Shown here: positions 31,743-39,684 of the stretch, in pieces
How the letters are laid out: each line of letters opens with the position of its first letter
Numbering within the stretch: position 1 is the stretch's first letter
From: Micromonospora pallida
GTDB taxonomy: Bacteria; Actinomycetota; Actinomycetes; Mycobacteriales; Micromonosporaceae
Direction of reading: 5' to 3'
Assembly (NCBI RefSeq): GCF_900090325.1
Contig: NZ_FMHW01000002.1
Coordinates: forward strand, 682,001-746,000
DNA length: 64,000 nucleotides
Made by a program: the position numbers and the translations under genes
Notes under the pieces: generated by a model
What the model saw: only the letters and a program-made list of their open reading frames with translations
Told to the model about the DNA's origin: nothing
The model's database searches: none

Positions 31743-32672
31743 ATGACCACGGAGATCGCACCCAGCGCGCCGGCCGCCCCGGCCGGGTCCGCCCCGGCGG
31801 GCCGTAAGCACAGTGCCGCCCGACGGCAGCGCTCCGAGGTGGGGCTGCTCACCGGGCTGGGCCACCTCGCCCTGCTGGTCTGGGCGATCCTGGTGATCGC
31901 CCCGCTGCTCTGGACGATCCTCGCCTCGTTCAAGAGCAACACCGAGATCTTCCTCGGCAACCCGTTCGCGCTGCCCGGGAAGTTCGGTTTCGACAGCTAC
32001 GCCCGGGCGTGGAGCGAAGCGAACGTCGGACGGTACTTCCTCAACAGCGTCTTCGTGGTGACGCTGAGCACCACCGGCACGATGCTGCTCGGGGCGATGG
32101 CGGCGTACGTGCTGTCCCGCTACCCGTTCCCGGGCAACCGGGTGATCTACTACCTGTTCGTCTCCGGGCTGGCCTTCCCGGTCTTCCTCGCCCTGGTGCC
32201 GCTCTTCCTGGTGGTCAACAACCTCGGGCTGCTCAACACCTACACCGGACTGATCCTGGTCTACATCGCGTACTCGCTGCCGTTCACCGTCTTCTTCCTG
32301 GCCGCGTTCTTCAAGACGCTGCCGACCTCGGTGGCCGAGGCGGCGATGATCGACGGGGCCTCGCACACCCGGCTGTTCTTCCAGGTCATGATGCCGATGG
32401 CCCGGCCGGCCCTGGTCAGCATCGCGATCTTCAACGTGATCGGGCAGTGGAACCAGTACCTGCTGCCGGTGGCGCTGATGCAGGGCGAGGGGGCGGACCG
32501 AAAGTGGGTGCTCACCCAGGGCATCGCCAGCATCTCCACCTCCGCCGGCTACCAGGCCGACTGGGCGGCGCTCTTCGCGGCGCTCACCCTCTCCATCCTG
32601 CCCATGATCATCGTGTACGCGTTCTTCCAGCGGCAGATCCAGTCCGGCCTCACCGCCGGGGCGGTCAAGTAG
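31743..32672 (+). CDS. ngcG: Sugar ABC transporter permease (NgcG-like)
   Basis: A 309-residue MalG-type permease with six hydrophobic segments after a 40-residue Ala/Pro-rich cytoplasmic N-terminus. EAA loop: VAEAAMIDGASHTRLFFQVM. It completes the ngcEFG operon. No ATP-binding subunit follows; in Streptomyces this system uses the shared ATPase MsiK, which is the likely case here. Confidence 0.85.
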   Translation: MTTEIAPSAPAAPAGSAPAGRKHSAARRQRSEVGLLTGLGHLALLVWAILVIAPLLWTILASFKSNTEIFLGNPFALPGKFGFDSYARAWSEANVGRYFLNSVFVVTLSTTGTMLLGAMAAYVLSRYPFPGNRVIYYLFVSGLAFPVFLALVPLFLVVNNLGLLNTYTGLILVYIAYSLPFTVFFLAAFFKTLPTSVAEAAMIDGASHTRLFFQVMMPMARPALVSIAIFNVIGQWNQYLLPVALMQGEGADRKWVLTQGIASISTSAGYQADWAALFAALTLSILPMIIVYAFFQRQIQSGLTAGAVK

Positions 32673-32673
32673 T

Positions 32674-32865
32674 TCACCGTGGTCGCGGCGGCGGCTGCCC
32701 GATCCCCGTCAGGTAGCCCCGCGCGGTCCGGGCCGCCGTGCAGTCGGCCACCCGACAGATCGGGCAGCGCCCGTCGTCGCCGGGCCGGTGGTCGCGCAGG
32801 ATCCACCGCGCCGACAACGTGAGCCGGTTCTGGATCTGGGCGGGGGAGAGCGACGCGCCGGTCAT
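32674..32865 (-). CDS. Small Cys-rich protein coupled to the XRE regulator
   Basis: A 63-residue protein with a C-terminal CPICRVADC cluster (CxxC followed by a third Cys), which could bind zinc. Its ATG overlaps the stop of the upstream XRE regulator gene (ATGA), so the two are almost certainly made together. I do not recognise a named family. Possible roles are a partner or anti-regulator of the XRE protein. Confidence 0.65.
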   Translation of the reverse strand: MTGASLSPAQIQNRLTLSARWILRDHRPGDDGRCPICRVADCTAARTARGYLTGIGQPPPRPR

Positions 32866-34058
32866 CGCCCGGTGAACCCGACCGCCGTGGCCAGTCGCGC
32901 GACGTCGGCCGGCACCGGTCCGCCACGCGCCAGTTCCCCGAGCACGGTACGCCCGGCGGGGCGTGTGCGGACCTCGGCCGGTGCGGTCCGATCCGCCTCG
33001 ACCAGTGCCCGGCAGGCCCCGTCCAGGTCCCCGGTCAGCAGGTACGCCCGCGCGGCGTCGAGCAGGTGCGCCGCGCGGTGTTCGGCGGACAGCCGTCGCC
33101 AGGACTCGCGGGTGATCACCTGTTCGTGGCGGACGACCGCCTCGGCGCTTCGCCCCAGCTCGACGGCGGCCACGACCCGGGCCAGTTCCACCGTGGTCGG
33201 ATCGAAGACGACCCAGTGTTGACCAACCCCGTCGCCGACCTGCTCGGCGATCTCGGCGGCTTGGTCGACCAACTCCCGGGCGCTTGGCGCGTCGCCGCAG
33301 GATGCGGCGGCGAGTGCGGCTTGGAGCAGCAGTGCTCCGCAGACGGCGAGTTCGTCGTGCGGACCGTCCTGGGGCACGGCGGGAGCGATGCGGTGGGCGG
33401 CGGCGATCGTCGCGGCCATCGCGAGCCGGCCCCTGCCGATGGCGCGTAGTGCCTCGCCGAGCTGGATCGTGCCGGTGGCGATGAGCAGCGACTGGTCGGC
33501 GGCGGACACGGCGCGGTCGGCGGCGAGCCAGGCCAGGCCACCCTCACCGCATTTCACCAGCACCGACGCGGTGATCCGGTACACCTGCACCAGCAGCGCG
33601 GTCGCGTCCCCGCCGTGGTGGGCGCGTTGGGCGTCAACGATCAGGGCGGGCAGTGTCCGCAGCAGTTGCGGGTATCGGGCGTGCCGGTAGGTCAACCAGG
33701 CGTGCTCCACGCTCCGCGCCAGTTCCGTAGGCGGCGGCGTCGGACGGGCATCCGGCCCGGTCAGGGCGGCGTCGTAACGAGCGAGGGCCGCGCGTACCCC
33801 GTCCACCCCGGCGCTCGCGTCGTTCGCCCCGACCGGCGGGGTGGCTTCCCGGCCGAGCAGCACCAGCGGATCGACGCGGAGGACGGCGGCGACATCCTGG
33901 ATCACCGAGAACCGGTCCAGCGTACGGACGCCTCGCTCCACCTTGTCGACCCAGCTCGCAGACTTGCCCAACCGGTCGGCGAACACCTGCTGCGTCATGC
34001 CCCGCCGCGTCCGCCACTGCGCCACCCGGCGTCCGATCGGCAAGCCGCTCCCCGCCAC
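32862..34058 (-). CDS. XRE family helix-turn-helix regulator with long TPR-like C-terminal region
   Basis: A 398-residue protein. The N-terminus has a typical XRE helix-turn-helix (PIGRRVAQWRTRRGMTQQ, followed by KSASWVDKVERGVR). The remaining 300 residues are Ala/Leu-rich helical repeats, as in actinomycete regulators with TPR-like sensor domains. Targets unknown. Start choice is uncertain: GTG 34058 follows the stop of a small upstream frame by four bases; an in-frame TTG at 34109 would extend it by 17 residues. The upstream frame (34063-34125) has a good ribosome site, so either it is a leader peptide or a frameshift separates it from the regulator. Confidence 0.75.
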   Translation of the reverse strand: MAGSGLPIGRRVAQWRTRRGMTQQVFADRLGKSASWVDKVERGVRTLDRFSVIQDVAAVLRVDPLVLLGREATPPVGANDASAGVDGVRAALARYDAALTGPDARPTPPPTELARSVEHAWLTYRHARYPQLLRTLPALIVDAQRAHHGGDATALLVQVYRITASVLVKCGEGGLAWLAADRAVSAADQSLLIATGTIQLGEALRAIGRGRLAMAATIAAAHRIAPAVPQDGPHDELAVCGALLLQAALAAASCGDAPSARELVDQAAEIAEQVGDGVGQHWVVFDPTTVELARVVAAVELGRSAEAVVRHEQVITRESWRRLSAEHRAAHLLDAARAYLLTGDLDGACRALVEADRTAPAEVRTRPAGRTVLGELARGGPVPADVARLATAVGFTGR

Positions 34059-34062
34059 GCCG

Positions 34063-34125
34063 TCACCGCCGATCTGCTGGTTCGTCGACTGGTCGGAAGG
34101 GATCGCCAAGGAATGCGTCGTTCAT
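34063..34125 (-). other. 20-codon leader ORF upstream of the XRE regulator
   Basis: ATG 34125 is preceded by AAAGGTG at good distance and encodes 20 residues beginning MNDAFLGDPFRPVDEP, ending in TGA four bases before the GTG at 34058. In the other frame the same DNA reads as an N-terminal extension of the XRE protein. It could be a coupling leader peptide or the original N-terminus cut off by a frameshift. Confidence 0.4.
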
Positions 34126-34345
34126 CGCGGTCACCTTTCGACGGGCGGTGCCGGCCCCGGAGTGCCCCGGGTCGCCGAGCCGGACCGCTACGACTCTGGT
34201 CCTCGTTCACGAAACCTCATCCGCTACCCCCTGTCAAGTTGTAAAGGGCGATGATGGCGATTGAATAGCCTGATGGCCAGTGCTTTTGGGTGACCGATGC
34301 GGGGGTTGCACATTCGAAAGAGGGTGTACTGATGATGCTTCAAGT

Positions 34346-34567
34346 ATGGTCCGAAGGAGGTTGTACGGCTCGGCAGAGCTACAGGAGCGCCTGGGCGTCT
34401 CGCGCGTCCGGGTGGTTCAGCTCACCAGCCGTCCGGACTTCCCGGAGCCCTTCGATCGACTGGCCGGCGGTTCGGTGTGGCTGGTCGAGGACGTGGAAGC
34501 CTGGATCAGCGAGCACCAGCCGTGGAAGGCCAGAGGGGCGGACGAGCCCCCGCCGCCAGAAGACTGA
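34346..34567 (+). CDS. Small helix-turn-helix protein, AlpA/excisionase-like
   Basis: A 73-residue protein with a MerR/AlpA-type winged helix-turn-helix: LYGSAELQERLGVSRVRVVQ, then PDFPEPFDRLAGGSVWLVED and VEAWISEHQP. Proteins like this act as excisionases, phage regulators or small transcription factors. No integrase or attachment site is evident nearby. ATG 34346 is chosen because homology starts there; the GGAGG that follows it is inside the gene. Confidence 0.7.
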   Translation: MVRRRLYGSAELQERLGVSRVRVVQLTSRPDFPEPFDRLAGGSVWLVEDVEAWISEHQPWKARGADEPPPPED

Positions 34568-34657
34568 ACCGCGAATGATGCCCCCGGCGATCAGCGTTCC
34601 AGTCGGCGGCGTGGGACGCCCCACGGTGAGGGAGGAAGCAGGTTAAGGGTCCTGCCC

Positions 34658-34663
34658 TACGCT
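34658..34663 (+). promoter_or_regulatory. Candidate -10 box (TACGCT) for the DUF6924-like gene
   Basis: TACGCT is followed by GCCCTC and the ATG at 34670, with no ribosome site, consistent with a leaderless transcript. Confidence 0.45.
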
Positions 34664-34669
34664 GCCCTC

Positions 34670-35095
34670 ATGATCGCTCTGCCGGAGACGTGGTGTGTTC
34701 CCGTCGTGCGGGGGGACTTCCGCGACGACGGTGTGTGGGAGCGGCTCAAACAGGAGATCGCCAGTCCCACGGACGAGGGCTTCGTGGCCGGGGTCGAGTT
34801 CGTCGAGGACCGCGCGCTGATCGGTCTCGGTGCGGTGGCCATCGCGGCCGGTTATCCCCGCGCGTATCCGGGCCGGTATCGGCACCCGGTGGTGTTCGTC
34901 GTGGACGCGGTCACGGTCGCGATGCCGGAGCACCCGCTGCTCGTCGTCAATCTCAACGAAGGGGTCGGGACAGGACCCTTCCGGGCGTTGCCGCGGCAGG
35001 TCCAGTCGATCGAGAACAATCTGTCGATTGCGAACATGGACTTCTTCGAGTTCGCGCGGGCGACGGACCCGGACGGCGTCTTCCGGGGTTTCTAG
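34670..35095 (+). CDS. Conserved hypothetical protein, DUF6924-like
   Basis: A 141-residue soluble protein. It opens IALPETWCVPVVRGDFRDD and contains FVAGVEFVEDRALIG and LPRQVQSIENNLSIANMDF, a pattern I associate with the actinobacterial DUF6924 family, although I cannot confirm it. The segment HPLLVVNLNEG and the final DFFEFARATDPDGVFRG look like conserved core strands and helices. No function is known. It stands alone, with TACGCT six bases before its ATG. Confidence 0.6.
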   Translation: MIALPETWCVPVVRGDFRDDGVWERLKQEIASPTDEGFVAGVEFVEDRALIGLGAVAIAAGYPRAYPGRYRHPVVFVVDAVTVAMPEHPLLVVNLNEGVGTGPFRALPRQVQSIENNLSIANMDFFEFARATDPDGVFRGF

Positions 35096-35355
35096 CCGCA
35101 GCTCCGCCAAGGGCGCATAGACGGGGCAGCTCGACAGCGTCGCAGATCCATGTGCCCTTCCGGCGACTCCACCACCGGCCGCACCGGGTCAGCCGACGTC
35201 CGGACCTCGACCCGGCCCGCGCCGACGCGCGTCGTCCCGCCCCGCCCGCCTGTCGTTTCCGTCCAAGACCCGGCCGGGCCCGGCCGATAGCCTCGGGACG
35301 CGGCCGGGACGATCTGGCCGAGGTGTGGTGCTCGACGACGGATGCGGAGATTGTG

Positions 35356-35931
35356 GTGACGCGCGAACTGGTGTGGACCGGGTTCATTTCGCTCGACGGG
35401 ATCGCGGACTCGCCCGGGGGGACGGCCGAGGGACACCCGGCCGGGGGATGGGTGTTCCGGACGCCGTTCGATCCGGAGTCCTTCTCCCTCAAGAGTGAGG
35501 AGCTTCAGGAGACCACCGCGCTGATGTTCGGACGCCGCAGCTATGAGGCGTTCGCCTCGGTGTGGCCGCAGTCCGACGACCATGTGGCCTACCGGGACCT
35601 TCCGAAGTACGTGGTGTCCACGACGCTGGACGACGGCGCGCTCGTCGACGGGTGGGGCGAGCAGCACATCCTGCGCTCGGTGGAGGACGTCGTCGCCCTC
35701 AAGAAGACCGACGGTGGGGCGATCTTCGTCCACGGCAGCGCCGAGTTGGCCCGCAACCTGGCCGACGCCGGTCTCGTTGACCGGTACAACCTCCTGGTCT
35801 TTCCGGTGCTGCTCGGCGAGGGGAAGAGCGTGTTCCCCCGGCGTGAGCAGGAGGAGCAGCGGCTAGCGTTGCGCGATTCCGCTGCCTACCCCAACGGTGT
35901 CCTCAAGGTCGTGTACGACGTCGTCCGATAG
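35356..35931 (+). CDS. Dihydrofolate reductase family protein (RibD C-terminal fold)
   Basis: A 191-residue protein beginning VTRELVWTGFISLDGIADSP, with ALMFGRRSYEAFASVWP, LPKYVVSTTLDD and GAIFVHGSAELARNLADAGL, the usual sequence blocks of the YyaP/YwjB and RibD-C reductase-like proteins. They bind NADPH; the substrate is usually unknown. GTG 35356 lies six bases after GGAG; GTG 35353 is also possible. Its 3' end overlaps the convergent AraC gene by 69 bases. Confidence 0.8.
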   Translation: MTRELVWTGFISLDGIADSPGGTAEGHPAGGWVFRTPFDPESFSLKSEELQETTALMFGRRSYEAFASVWPQSDDHVAYRDLPKYVVSTTLDDGALVDGWGEQHILRSVEDVVALKKTDGGAIFVHGSAELARNLADAGLVDRYNLLVFPVLLGEGKSVFPRREQEEQRLALRDSAAYPNGVLKVVYDVVR

Positions 35932-36624
35932 GTGCGACAACCCGATCGCACCGCCGAGGCGGCCCCGGAGCTGGCCGGCGGTGCGTCCCACGTACCGTCG
36001 TAGTGCCCGCGCGAGGTGCGGTTCGTCGTAGTAGCCGAGCAGATCCACCACAACGCTCACCTCCTCGCCGGAGGACAGCAGGTCCGCGGCGGTCCGGGCG
36101 CGTTCGATCTGCCCGACGGCACCGCGGGTGAGCCCGGTGATGGTACGGAACCTCCGCTCCAGGGTCCGGGACCCTCCCGCGGGGAGACGGCCGTCCAGCG
36201 CCGCCGTCACCAGCGGGTCCCGCACGAGGACGCCGGTGCGGACGAGCCGCGCCACCAGCGCTTCGGCATCGTCGTCGACGCGCGGCGTCTGCCAGCGCTC
36301 GCCGTCGAGCCAGAACCGCCCCGCCGTCGTGTCGGGCAGCTCCAACCCCGAATTGACGAACGACGACGTGGGAGCCATCCGCAACGCGGTGCCGACGGCG
36401 AACTGGATGCCGAGGAAACGGGCATCCGCCGGAACCGGCGCCGTCCGGGTGCGCTCCTCCGGACCCGTGACAGCCGCGTACGACATCCCGTCGCTCTCCC
36501 AGAACACGAGCCCCCAGGTCTCGCTCGCGACCGAGGTCATCTGCGACACGCCCGCGCTGCGGCTGGCCCACACCGAGGAGATCCACGGAGACTCCGAGGA
36601 TCGCGAGGTGATCACCAGTCCCAC
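35863..36624 (-). CDS. AraC family transcriptional regulator
   Basis: A 253-residue protein. The C-terminus has an AraC-type double helix-turn-helix: GLTRGAVGQIERARTAADLL, followed by VVDLLGYYDEPHLARALRRY and GRTAGQLRG. The N-terminal 150 residues form a ligand-sensing domain of unknown specificity. GTG 36624 is chosen for TAGGGT seven bases upstream. The gene overlaps the convergent DHFR-fold gene by 69 bases and is divergent from the polymerase gene. Confidence 0.8.
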   Translation of the reverse strand: MGLVITSRSSESPWISSVWASRSAGVSQMTSVASETWGLVFWESDGMSYAAVTGPEERTRTAPVPADARFLGIQFAVGTALRMAPTSSFVNSGLELPDTTAGRFWLDGERWQTPRVDDDAEALVARLVRTGVLVRDPLVTAALDGRLPAGGSRTLERRFRTITGLTRGAVGQIERARTAADLLSSGEEVSVVVDLLGYYDEPHLARALRRYVGRTAGQLRGRLGGAIGLSHLSDDVVHDLEDTVGVGSGIAQR

Positions 36625-36631
36625 GTCGGAA

Positions 36632-36637
36632 ACCCTA
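36632..36637 (-). promoter_or_regulatory. Candidate -10 box (TAGGGT) for the AraC gene
   Basis: On the minus strand TAGGGT is followed by TTCCGAC and the GTG at 36624. It lies in the 54-base gap to the divergent polymerase gene. Confidence 0.45.
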
Positions 36638-36678
36638 CGACGCGCACCGACCGGTGCGTGTCGTAGGGCGGGGGCAGG

Positions 36679-38355
36679 ATGGGGGACGTGCTGGTCGCGG
36701 TGGTGGCGGGGGAGGGCGGCGGGGGCGTGCTGTGTCCGCTGCGCGCCGACGGGAGCCCGGCCGGTCCCGCCGAGCCGGTCGACGACCTCGCCGCCGGCGT
36801 CGCCGTTCGGGAGCGCGCCGACCGGCCCCGCTGGGTGTGGGCGTCGGGCGCGACGGTCTACCCCGCGCTGTTGCGGGCGGGCGTCCGCGTCGAGCGCTGC
36901 CACGACGTCGAGCTGACCGAGGCCCTGCTGCTCGGCCACGCCGGGCGTTGGGGCGAGCCACGGTCGCTCGCGGCGGCCTGGGCACGGCTGACCGGCACGC
37001 CGGTGCCGCCCGACCCGCCGCCGCGCCCGGCCGCGCCGCCCGGTGACGGACAGGGCGCGCTCTTCGACGCGCCGTCCGGGCCGCCCGGTCCGGGCATCGA
37101 GGCGTTGATCCAGGTGTACGCCGACCAGCTCGCCCGGATCGCCGTCACCGCCCAGCCCGGCCGGTTCCGGCTGCTGGTGGCCGCCGAGTCCGCCGGTGCG
37201 CTGATCGCGGTGGAGATGGGCACGGTCGGCCTGCCCTGGCGGCCCGACGTGCACGACGCCATCCTCACTGAGCTGCTCGGCGAGCCGTCGCCGGTGGGCG
37301 GGCCGCCACGCCGGCTGGCCGAGCTGGGCGCCCGGATCGCCGAGGCGTTCGGGCTGCGCCAGCTGCACGCCGACTCCCCGGCGGAGCTGCTGCGCGCCTT
37401 CGCCCGGGCGGGCATCGACCTGCCGAACACCCGGGCCTGGGTGCTGCGCGGGGTGGAGCACCCGGCGGTGCCGCTGGTCCTGGAGTACAAGGAGCTGTAC
37501 CGGATCTGGACGGCGCACGGCTGGGCCTGGCGCGACGCCTGGGTCCGTGACGGCCGGTTCCGCCCCGAGTACGTGCCCAGCGGCGTGGTCTCCGGCCGGT
37601 GGGCCACCCGGGGCGGCGGGGCGTTGCAGATCCCGAAGGTGATCCGTCGGGCGGTGGTGGCGGATCCGGGCTGGCGGTTCGTGGTCGCCGACGCAGGCCA
37701 GTTGGAGCCCCGGGTGCTCGCCGCGGTCTCCGGCGACGCCCGGCTGGCGGCGGCCGGTGGGGCCGGTGACCTCTACGCCGCCCTGGCCCGGGATGCCTTC
37801 GGCGGTGACCGGGGCCGCGCGAAGCTGGCCCTGCTCGGGGCGATGTACGGCCAGACCGGCGGGGCGGCGGTGCCGGCGCTGGCTGTGCTGCGCCGGCACT
37901 ATCCCACCGCGTTCGGGTACGTGGAGGCGGCGGCCCGTACCGGCGAGGCGGGCGGGCTGGTCCGTTCCTGGCTGGGACGGACCTGCCCGCCGGGCGGGTT
38001 CGTCGACCCGGACGCCGAGGACGCCGACAGCGGCTTCGACCCGCAAAGCTCCCGGGCCCGGGCGGCCCGCTCCCGGGGGCGGTTCACCCGCAACTTCGTC
38101 ATCCAGGGGACCGCCGCCGAGTGGGCGTCCACCCTGCTCGCCACGCTGCGGACCGCGCTGGCCGGCACCGACGCGGAGCTGGTCTTCTTCCAGCACGACG
38201 AGGTGGTCGTGCACTGCCCGGCCGGGCAGGCGGACGCGGTGGCCCGGGCGGTGGGCGACGCGGGCGCCCGAGCGTCGGCGCTGCTGTTCGGCGACACCCC
38301 GGTCCGGTTCCCGCTGGACCTGTCGGTGGTCGACTGCTACGCCGACGCCGACTGA
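36679..38355 (+). CDS. Family A DNA polymerase with degenerate 3'-5' exonuclease region
   Basis: A 558-residue protein, shorter than PolA because it lacks the 5' nuclease domain. The polymerase motifs are present: VVADAGQLEPRVLAAVSGD (motif A, with DAGQLEPR in place of DYSQIELR), RGRAKLALLGAMYGQTGG (motif B with R, K and YG) and FQHDEVVVH (motif C). The N-terminal 190 residues align with a 3'-5' exonuclease but lack clear catalytic Asp/Glu motifs. This is the actinobacterial second family A polymerase, probably a repair or translesion enzyme. A GGGGGCAGG stretch precedes the ATG. The motif A change is notable. Confidence 0.8.
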   Translation: MGDVLVAVVAGEGGGGVLCPLRADGSPAGPAEPVDDLAAGVAVRERADRPRWVWASGATVYPALLRAGVRVERCHDVELTEALLLGHAGRWGEPRSLAAAWARLTGTPVPPDPPPRPAAPPGDGQGALFDAPSGPPGPGIEALIQVYADQLARIAVTAQPGRFRLLVAAESAGALIAVEMGTVGLPWRPDVHDAILTELLGEPSPVGGPPRRLAELGARIAEAFGLRQLHADSPAELLRAFARAGIDLPNTRAWVLRGVEHPAVPLVLEYKELYRIWTAHGWAWRDAWVRDGRFRPEYVPSGVVSGRWATRGGGALQIPKVIRRAVVADPGWRFVVADAGQLEPRVLAAVSGDARLAAAGGAGDLYAALARDAFGGDRGRAKLALLGAMYGQTGGAAVPALAVLRRHYPTAFGYVEAAARTGEAGGLVRSWLGRTCPPGGFVDPDAEDADSGFDPQSSRARAARSRGRFTRNFVIQGTAAEWASTLLATLRTALAGTDAELVFFQHDEVVVHCPAGQADAVARAVGDAGARASALLFGDTPVRFPLDLSVVDCYADAD

Positions 38356-38400
38356 CGAATGAACTCAGGGTGCGTTGTGGAGTGCAGACCGGAGCGGCTG

Positions 38401-38769
38401 TCAGTAGTCGTGGAGGGACGAGACCCGGTTGTCCCACGCGTCGCCGAAGTTCTTGCCGCCGACGTACGGATCCGAGTGCCGGATATCCCCGGCGTACCCG
38501 GGCAGGTCCCAGAAGTCCCAGTGGTGGCCGCTGTTGTTGAAGAAGCTCTCGATGTTGTTGTTCATCCCGGTGGGGCCGTTGCTGTCACCCAGGTCGGCGT
38601 CACCGACCGCGAAGACCGCCATGGTGCCGGACCCGTTGGGGCCGGTGAACACACACATCCTGTTCTGCGGGCAACGGTCGTACCCCGTCGCCGCGTGGGC
38701 TGGCATGGCCGTGACGCCTACCAGCGCCGCCGCCATCGACGTGGCGGCGAGAACGTTCCTCAGTCGCAT
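38401..38769 (-). CDS. Secreted peptidase inhibitor family I36 protein
   Basis: A 122-residue protein with a Sec signal peptide (MRLRNVLAATSMAAALVGV, likely cut after AHA near residue 26). The mature part has CPQNRMCVFTGPNGSG, the typical beginning of Streptomyces-type metalloproteinase inhibitor (SMPI, family I36) domains, which adopt a crystallin-like Greek-key fold with one disulphide. It should act outside the cell. GAGGGTGTCTCC precedes the ATG. It is convergent to the polymerase gene. Confidence 0.8.
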   Translation of the reverse strand: MRLRNVLAATSMAAALVGVTAMPAHAATGYDRCPQNRMCVFTGPNGSGTMAVFAVGDADLGDSNGPTGMNNNIESFFNNSGHHWDFWDLPGYAGDIRHSDPYVGGKNFGDAWDNRVSSLHDY

Positions 38770-39061
38770 GGAGACACCCTCATCTCATCGTGGGTAGCGC
38801 GGCGAATGCACATCGGTCGACCTGGCATCGCGACCGTCCCTCCCCAGTGGTGCGCGTCCGCCAACCGTTGGTGCCGGGAGCGTCCACTCGGGGGCGAAGG
38901 CTGGCGCAAGACAGGATGGCAGATCCGATCGGGTGCTGCCGGGTGAGATGTTCGTGGGTCTTCATGACCGGGCCGGTCAGTGTCAGTTGCCATGTCTGCG
39001 TTGTACTAAATATCCGATTCGCCCCCGCCACCGAACGGGCGCGATGGTCGTTGCACCCGGT

Positions 39062-39670
39062 GTGCGAATCGCAGGAATGATCATCGCCGCAGGCGGGGGG
39101 CGGCGGATCGGCGGACCCGAGGCGCTGCTGTGTCTCCGGGAGCGGCCCCTGGTGGACCGGATGGTCGAGACGATGACCAAGGCGGACTGCGCCCCGACCG
39201 TGGTCGTGCTCGGCGCGGCCGCCGACGAGGTGCGCCGCACCGCCGACCTGGACGGGGCGACGGTGGTGGTGAACCAGGCCTGGGGCACCGGCGTCGGCTC
39301 GTCCATCCGGGCCGGGCTCGCCGCGATCACCGACGAGGCAGTCGAGGCCGTCGTGGTGGTCCCGGTGGACATGCCCGGCCTCACCGTCGAGGCGGTCCGT
39401 CGGGTCGTTGCCCTGCCGTACCCGGACGTGCTGGTCTGCGCCACCTACGGCGGACTGCGCGGCTACCCCATGCTCTTCGGACGGCGGCACTGGCCCGGCA
39501 TCGCCACCCTGGCCCGGGCGGACGTCGGCGCGCGGCCGTACCTGCTCGCGCACAAGGAGCTGATCGTCGACATCGCCTGCGACTCGGTGGCCGACGGCAG
39601 CCGGGTCGACTCCCCGGAGCTGATGTCGCTCTACGGGCTCACTGTGCCCCCGCAACGGGTGGGTGCCTGA
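39062..39670 (+). CDS. MobA-like nucleotidyltransferase with substituted active-site lysine
   Basis: A 202-residue protein of the MobA/MocA molybdenum cofactor nucleotidyltransferase fold. The nucleotide-binding loop reads MIIAAGGGRRIGGPEALLCL, and VVVPVDMPGLTVEAVRRV is the metal-binding DxP region. In active members the loop contains a lysine (GGPKALL); here the same place is glutamate. It may use a different mechanism, have another role, or be inactive. No molybdenum genes are adjacent. The start is uncertain: GTG 39062 is favoured, ATG 39044 is an alternative; neither has a clear ribosome site. Confidence 0.7.
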   Translation: MRIAGMIIAAGGGRRIGGPEALLCLRERPLVDRMVETMTKADCAPTVVVLGAAADEVRRTADLDGATVVVNQAWGTGVGSSIRAGLAAITDEAVEAVVVVPVDMPGLTVEAVRRVVALPYPDVLVCATYGGLRGYPMLFGRRHWPGIATLARADVGARPYLLAHKELIVDIACDSVADGSRVDSPELMSLYGLTVPPQRVGA

Positions 39671-39684
39671 GCCCGCCCGCCGCG

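Noticed and set aside
34690..35355. A long frame fused to the front of the DHFR-fold protein
   Set aside because: It overlaps the DUF6924-like gene in another frame and is Arg-rich without homology.
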